This document shows, in pieces, positions 34,228 to 42,011 of a DNA stretch of 64,000 nucleotides. Position numbers and translations under genes: made by a program. Every line of letters starts with the position of its first letter. Position 1 is the first letter of the stretch. Origin of the DNA: Streptomyces venezuelae (GTDB lineage: Bacteria; Actinomycetota; Actinomycetes; Streptomycetales; Streptomycetaceae); the NCBI RefSeq assembly GCF_008642295.1, contig NZ_CP029190.1, positions 7,423,501 through 7,487,500 of the forward strand. The letters are read 5' to 3'. The notes under the pieces are model-generated. The model did no database searches. It saw nothing but the letters and a program-made list of their open reading frames with translations, and was not told the origin of the DNA.

Positions 34228-34949
34228 CCTTCGCCAAGAAGTACCCCCGTCCCCAGCACGCGGCCCAGGCGGCAGCCCACCACGCCTGGCTCGACTGCCT
34301 AGGGGTCCCCGTGCCGCGCCTGGTCGCCCGCCACGCCGACACTCTGGAGTTCGAACACGTCATCGGCCGGCACGTCGCCCCCGCGGACCTCCCGGCCATC
34401 GCTCGGCTCCTGGGCGTCGCACACACCACCGCCCACCACCAGCACCTCTCGGCCGCCCGCCTGGACCACGACCATGCACTGCCCGGCGTCGTGCTGCCGT
34501 CCTTCACCGACACCCGGGCCGCCCGCGTACGCCAGCTCCTCGAGACCGGCTCCGTCCCCGACCCGGCCCTCACCGCCGACCAGGCCGCGGAACTGATCCA
34601 CTCGGCCGTCGACGAACCCGCGGCGTTCTACAAGGACGCCAACCCGCGGAACTTCCTCATCACCCCGGACGCGATCACCGTCGTCGACTTCGACGACCTC
34701 ACCCTGGCCCCGTTCGGATACGACCTGGCCAAACTCATCGTCACCACCGCCATGACCCACGGCCCCATCCCGGCCGCCCTCACCACCCAGACCCTGACCG
34801 CGTACAACGACACGGCCGCGCACCCGTGCAACACCACCCGCCTCGCCGACTGGATGGAGATCCACCACATCCTCACCAGCCCCTACACCGGCCGCAACGG
34901 CTACACCCACAGCTGGCACACGCTGCGCCCCGCAGGAGGAAACTCGTGA
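34224..34949 (+). CDS. APH/choline-kinase-like phosphotransferase
   Basis: A protein of 241 residues, GTG start overlapping the methyltransferase stop. The catalytic loop reads YKDANPRNFLI (Asp and Asn kept; the usual His-Gly replaced) and the metal site ITVVDFDDLTLAPFGYDLAKL, as in aminoglycoside phosphotransferase/choline kinase-like enzymes. The ATP-binding N-lobe is short (FAKKYPRPQHAAQAAAHHAWL). It could be a self-protection enzyme or a biosynthetic kinase. It is followed by a coupled sulfotransferase gene. Confidence 0.75.
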   Translation: MTFAKKYPRPQHAAQAAAHHAWLDCLGVPVPRLVARHADTLEFEHVIGRHVAPADLPAIARLLGVAHTTAHHQHLSAARLDHDHALPGVVLPSFTDTRAARVRQLLETGSVPDPALTADQAAELIHSAVDEPAAFYKDANPRNFLITPDAITVVDFDDLTLAPFGYDLAKLIVTTAMTHGPIPAALTTQTLTAYNDTAAHPCNTTRLADWMEIHHILTSPYTGRNGYTHSWHTLRPAGGNS

Positions 34950-35977
34950 ACAACAGCACCCTCGCCGCCCAACTGGCCGCACCCGACCCGGACGGCGCCA
35001 CCATCGCCCTGTACCGCACCCGTGCCTACCGCTTCAGCGACGACCCCCGCCACTACGCCCTCGCCGAGGCCATCGAAGAGAAGTACGCCCACGGCCTCAC
35101 GCCCACCCCGCGCACCATGACCTACTTCCGCGCGACCCTCGACCAGATCCGCGCCACCGGCACGCTGATCCCTTTCAACCCCGAGGTCGCAGAAGCCGAA
35201 GGCGTAGACATCCGCCACGAGCTCGAAGCCCGCCGCCCGTACGCCCCACGCTCAAGCCCCGACCACAACCCCAAGACGATCATCTTCATCGTCGGCGCAC
35301 CGCGCTCAGGAACCAGCCACCTCTACAACTGCCTCGCCCACACCGGTCAGTACGCCTACTTCACCACCGCGTCCTGCTGGGCCTGGCCCACCCGCAACCT
35401 CAACCACCCCGACCGCCGCTCCTTCGAAGACCTCGACGAGCAGGTCCTGGCTGTCGACAACAAGAAGACCCGCCTCATCCCCGGCCTCGTCATGCCCTAC
35501 GAATCCGAAGACCTCTACGCCCGCGCCATCCCCACCTACCAGCACATCAGCGGCCACACCTACGACCTCACCATCGCCGAAACCGCCGACGCGAACCTGC
35601 TCACTACCAACATCCAGGCCCACACCAAGCACTTCGGCCGCGACAGGTTCCTGACCAAATCCCCCTTCAACTCACTGCGCATCCCCCAGCTGGAAGCCCT
35701 CACCGGCCGCACCGCGCTGTATCTGCACATCACCCGAGACCGCACGAGCACGGCAGACTCCATGCGCCGCAACCGCTTCCGCTTCCACCACCACGGCACC
35801 CCGCTCACCGAAGAGGACACCGCGGACCTCTTCCACGACGCCATCCAGCGGAACACCCCGACCGACAGACTCCTCACCATCCGACACGCGGACTTGCTCA
35901 CCGACCAGGAGGCGACGCTCTCGCGGGCCACCACATGGATCGAACAGAGCCGCCGCAGTGATGCCAGCCCGCCGTGA
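34946..35977 (+). CDS. Sulfotransferase, probably C-terminally altered by a transposon fragment
   Basis: GTG at 34946 follows GCAGGAGGAAACTC. It encodes 343 residues with a PAPS-binding P-loop, IFIVGAPRSGTSHLYN (113-128), and a 3'-phosphate-binding-like segment LYLHITRDRTSTADSMRRNRF. The N-terminal 100 residues are a family-specific extension. The last eight or so residues are encoded by DNA belonging to a transposase fragment on the other strand (junction about 35950), so the native C-terminus is missing or replaced. It would sulfate a hydroxyl of the product; whether it is still active is doubtful. Confidence 0.75.
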   Translation: MNNSTLAAQLAAPDPDGATIALYRTRAYRFSDDPRHYALAEAIEEKYAHGLTPTPRTMTYFRATLDQIRATGTLIPFNPEVAEAEGVDIRHELEARRPYAPRSSPDHNPKTIIFIVGAPRSGTSHLYNCLAHTGQYAYFTTASCWAWPTRNLNHPDRRSFEDLDEQVLAVDNKKTRLIPGLVMPYESEDLYARAIPTYQHISGHTYDLTIAETADANLLTTNIQAHTKHFGRDRFLTKSPFNSLRIPQLEALTGRTALYLHITRDRTSTADSMRRNRFRFHHHGTPLTEEDTADLFHDAIQRNTPTDRLLTIRHADLLTDQEATLSRATTWIEQSRRSDASPP

Positions 35978-36650
35978 TTTCGACCGACGAGAGGTTCTTC
36001 CGGTCCGGGTGGGGCTTGTGCCATGCGGGGAACGGGGTGGTGTCGATACCGATGTCGCCTCGCCAGCCGCGGAAGAGGCCGCGCTGGTGGGCGAGGCGGA
36101 CAGTGACCAGGACCAGCCGGTCGCTGATCTCCTGCAGCACCCGCCGACGGCGGACCTGCTCGGCGCCTGCCTCCTCCTCCCAGGCCGCGATCACCTGCAA
36201 GGCCTCGACCGTTGGCAGGCGGCGTCGCCGGTCGCAGCGATGGGGGTCCAGGGCGGTGGTGACCCGGTCGAACGCGCGGTAGACCCGGCGGGTGAACGCG
36301 TGCCGGCCGTGAATGTCGACCGTGGCCGGGTCGGGCACCTCCAGCCAAGTACGGGTTGGTGGCCGCAGTTGATCGAGGAGGACCCGACAGACGTCGGCAA
36401 GGGTGGCGCTGCGGTGGTAATGCAGCGACAGCAGCACGCCGACCAACACAGTACGGACCGGAAGTCCCTTGGGTCCCGGTCGCTCGGCGAGTTCGAGGGC
36501 GATCAGATCGAGAGCCCCGGAGTCCTCCAGCAGGGCGAGAAGCTGCCCCACCTTGGAATCCGGGATCTCCGCCGGAGCATCGGTGACCGGCCGGGGCCTG
36601 CACCCTCTGATCCGTTCCGATTTCTGCCAGGGCCGGGGCCTTGCGGTCAT
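35898..36650 (-). pseudogene. N-terminal fragment of a transposase
   Basis: Up to about 36650 the frame reads as the beginning of a Streptomyces transposase: SKVGQLLALLEDSGALDLIA, TVLVGVLLSLHYHRSATLADV, then GDIGIDTTPFPAWHKP...KNLSSVEITAGWHH, carrying the first catalytic Asp region. It breaks after GWHHCGG, near 35950, where sulfotransferase DNA begins on the other strand, so the catalytic core is missing. The ATG overlaps the stop of the integrase-like gene. Confidence 0.65.
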
Positions 36651-37575
36651 GCCTCCGGCCCGCGCAGGAGGCGGGCGGCAGCGGCGTGATCAAGAGGTGG
36701 CACGTGATGTTGCCAGCGGGCCAGGGACGCGGCGGACGCCAGGCCGGCGGCCTGAGCGATCAGATGGTGATCGATCCACGCCGTCATCAGCTCGACGATC
36801 CACGTCGCCCGCGCCCTGCCCGCCGACACGATCGGCAGACCATCCGGCGGCCGGTGGTTGAGCGGCCACGAACCGATCAGATTCTTGGAGTACTCGGCGG
36901 TGCGGCGAGGCCGGAACAGGTACCCGCTGCCAATGTGATCTGCGAGTTCCCCGAGAACCCCGTCCCAGGCGGAACGGGCGACGAGCGGAACCAGACGGTC
37001 GACGGATGTGTGCATCAGCGGACCGCCCGGACGCTGCCGCCGCAGATCTCTTCCTCGGCATGCCGCGATCTCCCTTGGCGTCAGTCCGAAGCCGGCACCG
37101 AGACCGAGAAGCGCAAGGGCATCGGTCTTCTGCTGACCAGGCAGATGCATGGCCCAGTGCCGCAAGCCTGCGAGCTCTGCACGACTGTAGGGCTGATGCG
37201 GCTGCCCTCTGCATGCATTCGGGCCGGGGCTGCTTCCCCGCGCTCGCTCCAGGCCAGCGCGTCCCGCACGCGCAAGAGCCATGTCCGATAGGTCCGCACC
37301 GACGACCCTTTGATGTCCCCGGCGCGGGAGCGTACGAACGCGTCGATGACCTCGTTGCGCAACCACTCGTTCGGATCGCGCTCCAGCCCGGCCGCCTCCG
37401 CCCACAACGCCAGCCGCCCGGTGACGTGCAGCAGCCTCTCCACGTCGTAGGGCGCGGCAGTCACCACGGCGGCGACCACCGACCGCACCAGCGGCGCGAT
37501 GTCCGCCCAGAGGGGCGGCGCGTGCTTCGGCCGATACCGGGTGATCTTCGCCGAAGTCTCGGGATCAAGGACCAC
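36647..37575 (-). pseudogene. Integrase-like protein, frameshifted
   Basis: From GTG 37575 the first frame reads VVLDPETSAKITRYRPKHAP...LLHVTGRLALWAEAAGLERDPNEWLRNEVIDAFV, then SSVRTYRTWLLRVRDALAW. Near 37195-37225 sense passes to another frame (PYSRAELAGLRHWAMHLPGQQ, ALALLGLGAGFGLTPREIAACRGRDL) and ends at 36647. The arm-type N-terminus and the LGAGFGLTPREIAA segment resemble phage-integrase-like proteins, but the Arg-His-Arg-Tyr catalytic set is not obvious. It is probably inactive. Confidence 0.5.
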
Positions 37576-37647
37576 GGTCCATGCATACCGGCTGGACAAG
37601 CAGCCATTCCACAGCTGATCAACTTCAACGGACAGGCTGGTGCGCGC

Positions 37648-37965
37648 ATGGTCGGCGGACGCGCCCGCGCACGCTCCCCTCGGGAGCTGACCGACGATCC
37701 GGAAGCCTGGCCCGAGCAGGCCAGCGCCGACCCAGCCGCCGACGCGGTCCGCCAGATCGCCCGAACCCTCGCCCAGGCCCTCGACGGCCACAGGATGAGC
37801 CTGCGGACAGCCGCGGCCGGCTCCGGAGTCAACCGCCAGGCCATCGCCGACCTGCTGGCCGGACGATCCTGGCCCGACGTGGCCACCGTCGCCCGCCTGG
37901 CCCACTTCACCAACACCACCCTGTGGCCGGACAGCATCGATATCGAACGGAACAGAACACATTGA
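37648..37965 (+). CDS. XRE-like helix-turn-helix protein
   Basis: A protein of 105 residues from ATG. The C-terminal half has the HTH pattern MSLRTAAAGSGVNRQAIADLLAGRSWPDVATVARLAHF. The N-terminal region is charged (RARARSPRELTDDPEAW...ADAVRQIARTLAQAL). It is divergently placed to the integrase-like gene, as in a regulator-integrase pair. Confidence 0.7.
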   Translation: MVGGRARARSPRELTDDPEAWPEQASADPAADAVRQIARTLAQALDGHRMSLRTAAAGSGVNRQAIADLLAGRSWPDVATVARLAHFTNTTLWPDSIDIERNRTH

Positions 37966-38161
37966 GCCTCGATCCGCGCCCGAAAACGCCAAACAGCGAA
38001 CGGGCATGACGAACTTCATGGCTCCGGACGCCGAGCGGAGAGAGCCTCTACTACGCTCGGACATGCGGAAGCCACCCTTGCCTGGGCGGTCACGCAACCC
38101 GGCACCGCTGAGCTGAACCCTCGGCGGTGCCACCCTCAATGCCGCGCGCTCGCGGCGTCGC

Positions 38162-38722
38162 TCAGACCATGGCCGCCCCTTCGCCCGCGTTGCATTCAGC
38201 GGCCGGAGCGATCGCGAACCAGGCTGTAGGGTCCTCGACCAGCCTGCCCTCCCGCACCAGAGCTTTCAGACGAGACCTGGTCGTCTCCACTCGTCGTCCC
38301 TCCGACGTGTCAGAGACGTCCTCACCGATCGCCGCAGCGATGTCCTTCACATACATCGCTCGCCCAGCCCCAGCCAGCAGCACCAGCGCACGCTCACGTG
38401 TGACCTCCCGCTCCAACGGGCCGGCGGCCTTGGACTCACTGGCGGAGGTTCCGTCAGCCCGGGGAGGAGGGACATGGGGGGCATCGTCTGGATCAGGTCC
38501 GCTGTCGTCTTCAGCGTCCGGTTGGTCTGCTTCCGAGTCATGTACGACGTACTCCGAGCCTCCCAGGGAGACGATCGTCTTCCGCGTGATCACCAGATCC
38601 GCCAGACGCCCCTCGGCAGCCGCAATCCTTCCGTGCAGAGCATCCAACTCCCCGCTCAGGGCGGACAACTCGCTGCGAACGGCTGCCTCTTCCAGATCCA
38701 AACGTTGGAACAGTGACGCCAT
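38162..38722 (-). CDS. Coiled-coil winged-helix-like protein
   Basis: A protein of 186 residues. An N-terminal coiled coil (LDLEEAAVRSELSALSGELDALHGRIAAAEGRLADLV, about residues 8-45) is followed by an acidic linker and a C-terminal winged-helix-like region (ERALVLLAGAGRAMYVKDIAAAIGED...RRVETTRSRLKALVREGRLV). It probably binds DNA as a multimer. Function unknown. Confidence 0.65.
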   Translation of the reverse strand: MASLFQRLDLEEAAVRSELSALSGELDALHGRIAAAEGRLADLVITRKTIVSLGGSEYVVHDSEADQPDAEDDSGPDPDDAPHVPPPRADGTSASESKAAGPLEREVTRERALVLLAGAGRAMYVKDIAAAIGEDVSDTSEGRRVETTRSRLKALVREGRLVEDPTAWFAIAPAAECNAGEGAAMV

Positions 38723-38840
38723 TCAGCCCGCCCTTACCTTGCCGACTCCGCGACCCCGACCACACTCGAAGCCCCAGCCAAACCTAGGAGCTGTCCGGTC
38801 GATCATGTGACTGTCGCCTGGTCGGATCGTTGTCCCGTGT

Positions 38841-39784
38841 ATGGGGCGGGGTGGACGCGGTGATCTGTCGGACGCAGAGTGGGAACGGTTGCGGCCGTTC
38901 CTGCCCGTCAGCAATGGTCGGTGCGGGCGGTGGCGCGACCACCGGCAGGTGATCGACGGGATCTTGCACCGGGTGCGGACCGGGGTGCACTGGCGTGATC
39001 TGCCGGAACGGTTCGGGCTGTGGAAGACGGTCTACGAGCGCCATCGGCTCTGGTCTGCGGACGGTACCTGGGAGCGGCTGCTGCAGCAGGTCCAGGCCGC
39101 GGCCGATGCGGTGGGCGAGATCGACTGGGACGTCTCGGTGGATTCCACGATCGTGCGCGCGCACCAGCACGCGGCAGGCGCCCGCACCGAGCCGCCCCCG
39201 GCCCTTGCCGCCCCAAAGGGGGGCGAGTCGCTGGAACACCAGGACGAAACTCCGTGGCAGGGCCTCGTCGGCCTGCTGGCGGAGGTGGTGCGGGAGGCGA
39301 GGGCCTGGGGCGTTCGCGCGGCGGCTTCACAAGCAAGATCCACCTGAGCGCGGACGGCCGCTGCCGCCCGTTGTCCCTGATCGTCACACCGGGGCAATGG
39401 GCCGACTGCACCCAGTTCGCGCCGGTGCTGGAGAAGATCCGGGTCCCCCGGCTCGGGGCGGGCCGGCCCCGCAAGAAGCCGGACAGCGTCGCAGCAGACA
39501 AGGGCTACAGCAACGGTGCCTGCCGTCAATACCTGCGGCGGCGCGGCATCAGCCACACCATCCCGGAGAAGGCCGACAGCCAGGCCGCCCGCCTGCGCAA
39601 GGGATCACGAGGCGGACGGCCACCGGGATTCGACGAGGAGCGGTACAAGAAGCGCAACACCGTCGAACGAGCCGTGAACAGGCTCAAGAACTTCCGCGCG
39701 GTGGCGACGAGGTATGACAAGCGCGGCTACGTGTTCCTCGGCACTGTCTCAGCTGCCGCTGTCATCGTATGGCTCCGCTCATGA
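38841..39784 (+). CDS. IS5-family transposase, two frames (possible programmed frameshift)
   Basis: The first frame starts MGRGGRGDLSDAEWERLRPFL and has the N-terminal DDE part (VGEIDWDVSVDSTIVRAHQHAA). Around 39290-39310 the coding sense passes to the next frame: GRSRGGFTSKIHLSADGRCRP..., then SVAADKGYSNGACRQYLRRRG and KKRNTVERAVNRLKNFRAVATRYDK with the last Asp/Glu. IS427-group elements often produce transposase by programmed frameshifting between such overlapping frames. Here a lesion cannot be excluded. Residues of the DDE triad are all present across the two frames. Confidence 0.8.
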
Positions 39785-40249
39785 CCGGCCACTCATGTTC
39801 AAGTTGAGTGCGGAAGCCCGGCCGACCGCGGCAAACAGAATGAGTGGCAGCTCCTTGTCGGCCTGGCCGATCGACAGCGCTAGCCAACGACCGCGGTCGG
39901 GAAGCGGCCACACCTGCATACTCACGGCCTGTTGGCTGAGGTAGTCGAGCGGCTCGGGCACCGACTCTCCCTCGTAGCCAGCACTGAGATACGGTCCGAG
40001 GTCCACGACGAACGCATTACCCCACCAAGTCGTCAGGCGTGCTGCCAGGTCGTCGAGGCAGGCCTGCAGCTCGGCTTCGGCCTCAACCCAGGCCTGCCCC
40101 TCGTCGTCATCCCAGAAGTCCCGACTGACCTGCAGCACGCGCACATGATGCTCTGGCCCGCCTTCCCCGGAGGCGTCGACATGCGCCACCTCCGGGAACG
40201 GCTGCACGGCCAACGCCTCAATCGTCGAGAGGTACTTCTCGGTGGTCAT
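39779..40249 (-). CDS. Passenger protein of unknown function inside the IS
   Basis: A protein of 156 residues, acidic, with WWGNAFVVDLGPYLSAG and DRGRWLALSIGQADKELPLILFAA. It ends inside the transposase stop region. No domain is recognised; the shape suits a small cytoplasmic protein (for example an immunity-type protein). It lies between the transposase and the outer right end of the IS, so it moves with it. Confidence 0.6.
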   Translation of the reverse strand: MTTEKYLSTIEALAVQPFPEVAHVDASGEGGPEHHVRVLQVSRDFWDDDEGQAWVEAEAELQACLDDLAARLTTWWGNAFVVDLGPYLSAGYEGESVPEPLDYLSQQAVSMQVWPLPDRGRWLALSIGQADKELPLILFAAVGRASALNLNMSGRS

Positions 40250-40504
40250 GGGCGCAGGTTATGGCACCACGCAGACAAGTACCGCCGATCATGCGCACCG
40301 ACCAATGATCGGCCGGACAGCTCCTAGGACGTACTGCAACAAGATCGCAGAGGCTGACCGCAGCTGCCTCCAACTGACTGCCTGGGCTCGCCAGGTATCC
40401 ATGCGCGTCCCACAGGAGACGTCTTCCGTCCGCTCCAGACTGCACGGCTTCTGTCAGTGGTCTCTGTCAGGATGCCCCGGTCAGCACCACAATCCGGAGA
40501 GATC

Positions 40505-40930
40505 ATGGGAACTTGGGACGCCGGCCCCTTCGACAATGACACCGCAGCCGACTTCTGCGACGCCCTCGACGACGCTCCCGCAGGGGACCGGGAGGGCCTC
40601 ATCCGTGACACCCTCATCCGGGCGCTCGACGTGGCCGACGACCTGGACGCATCCATATCCGAGGAAGCCATCGCAGCGGCTGCTCTGATCGCGGCGCAAT
40701 GCCCTGGCGGCGTTCCGGCAGGGCCCCCCTACGGGCCGAAGTGCACGATGCCCGACCTCACAAGCTTGCGTTCCCTGGCCGTCCAGGTACTCGACCGGGT
40801 CATGTCTGAGTCGTCCGAGCTGCTGGAACTCTGGGACGGGACACACGGCTCCCCTTGGCGAGCGAACATCCACCGGCTGCAGAACGTGCTCCTGCCGCAG
40901 CCGCCCGGAGAACAACTCCGCCTGATCTGA
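40505..40930 (+). CDS. DUF4259 protein
   Basis: A protein of 141 residues beginning MGTWDAGPFDNDTAADFCDAL, the DUF4259 signature, with ALIAAQCPGG and a C-terminal ELLELWDG helix. This is a small cytoplasmic family of unknown role that often appears near polymorphic-toxin immunity genes. Confidence 0.85.
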   Translation: MGTWDAGPFDNDTAADFCDALDDAPAGDREGLIRDTLIRALDVADDLDASISEEAIAAAALIAAQCPGGVPAGPPYGPKCTMPDLTSLRSLAVQVLDRVMSESSELLELWDGTHGSPWRANIHRLQNVLLPQPPGEQLRLI

Positions 40931-40973
40931 CCACACCCGCAACCACTGCCCGATCTCTATCCGGAAGGCCGCC

Positions 40974-41378
40974 ATGAGCTGGGACGTGCTCCTCCTCCGC
41001 CTGCCCGACAACGTGACATCAGTGCATGAGCTCCCAGGCGACCACACCACGCCCCCGCTCGGCAGTCTTCATCACGTGCTTGCGGCCGTTGCCCAGGTAG
41101 TCCCGGACGCCGATCTCTCGGACCCGACCTGGGGAGAGATCCCCGGACCCACCTGGTCCATGGAACTCAACATCGGCGACGAGGACCCAGTGGACTCGAT
41201 CATGTTGCACATCCGGGGCTCCGGCGACGACGCGCTCACGCCCGTCTTCCGGCTTGCCGAAGCTCTCGGCTGCAAGGTCCTCGACTGCGCCGAAGGCGAC
41301 TTGATTACTGCCGGGCAGACATCAGGCTGGCGCGCCTTCCAGCAGTTCCGCGACCGTGTGCTTCGGTCCCGTCACTGA
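40974..41378 (+). CDS. Hypothetical protein (MSWDVLLLRLP family)
   Basis: A protein of 134 residues, beginning MSWDVLLLRLPDNVTSV and containing WSMELNIGDEDPVDSIMLHIRG and AFQQFRDRVL. It is recognisable as a recurrent small Streptomyces protein resembling toxin-immunity folds. Function unknown. It follows the DUF4259 gene by 43 bases. Confidence 0.65.
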   Translation: MSWDVLLLRLPDNVTSVHELPGDHTTPPLGSLHHVLAAVAQVVPDADLSDPTWGEIPGPTWSMELNIGDEDPVDSIMLHIRGSGDDALTPVFRLAEALGCKVLDCAEGDLITAGQTSGWRAFQQFRDRVLRSRH

Positions 41379-41410
41379 CGGCTGGGTGCGCGAGGGCATA
41401 CAGCCGCCCA

Positions 41411-41914
41411 TCAGGTCTGAGTAGCGGCTTGCCAGGCGGCGGTGACACACCCCTCCTCCCAGTGCCACCACCCCATTGCCTCACCGTGTTCCAAGAGCTT
41501 GCGGATCCGCGGGAGGTCCGCCTCCGGCGGGACATCCAGGGCCACCATCCGGTACGGCTCGATCCCCTCGCCCGTCGTACCGAGGCGGTGGAAGACCTCC
41601 AGCACCCTCTGCCGGGCCGCCGCTGAGCCGTCGTCCTTCAACACGATCAGCCGGATCGTGCAGTTCTGAGACGGACGGACCGTCTCCCCGGCCCAACGGA
41701 CGCCCTCGCCATCCAGCTCCACCTTGATGACGTCCCCACTGGCGACTCCACGTACAAACCAGGGCGTGTTGTCCAACCGCACCATGCCGTCGCCGAGGTG
41801 CACCGCCCACAGACTCTCGACGCTCGCCGGCGGCCAGCCGTCCTCGTCTATGTCCATCCGGAAGTGGACCTTTACGTGGTCGTCACTGATATTCGTCACC
41901 GCGCCATCATCCAC
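41411..41914 (-). CDS. DUF4265 protein
   Basis: A protein of 167 residues. The DUF4265 pattern is visible: VESLWAVHLGDGMVRLDNTPWFVRGVASGDVIKV, then CTIRLIVLKD and PYRMVALDVPPEADLPRI. A family of unknown function, commonly in clusters of small cytoplasmic or immunity-type genes. The start is convergent with the preceding plus-strand gene, and divergent from the kinase gene. Confidence 0.82.
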   Translation of the reverse strand: MDDGAVTNISDDHVKVHFRMDIDEDGWPPASVESLWAVHLGDGMVRLDNTPWFVRGVASGDVIKVELDGEGVRWAGETVRPSQNCTIRLIVLKDDGSAAARQRVLEVFHRLGTTGEGIEPYRMVALDVPPEADLPRIRKLLEHGEAMGWWHWEEGCVTAAWQAATQT

Positions 41915-42011
41915 GCCGTATCCGAGACTGGGGGGAGAGGTGCCGCACCATTCAACGGCACCGCATAGGATCCACGGTCAGCGACGTTTGGCCCGAGAGG
42001 TAACCCACGTG

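Larger units (their letters stand above)
38788..40323. mobile_element. IS5-type element with a passenger gene, CTAG target duplication
   Basis: Inverted ends GAGCTGTCCGG(T/C)CGATCAT lie at 38788-38806 and 40305-40323, differing at one of 19 bases, each flanked by CTAG (38784-38787 and 40324-40327). The element holds an IS5-family (IS427-like) transposase in two frames plus an unrelated minus-strand gene. A degenerate inner right end may lie just after the transposase stop (near 39784-39796), which would make the outer end and passenger a later addition. Confidence 0.75.
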
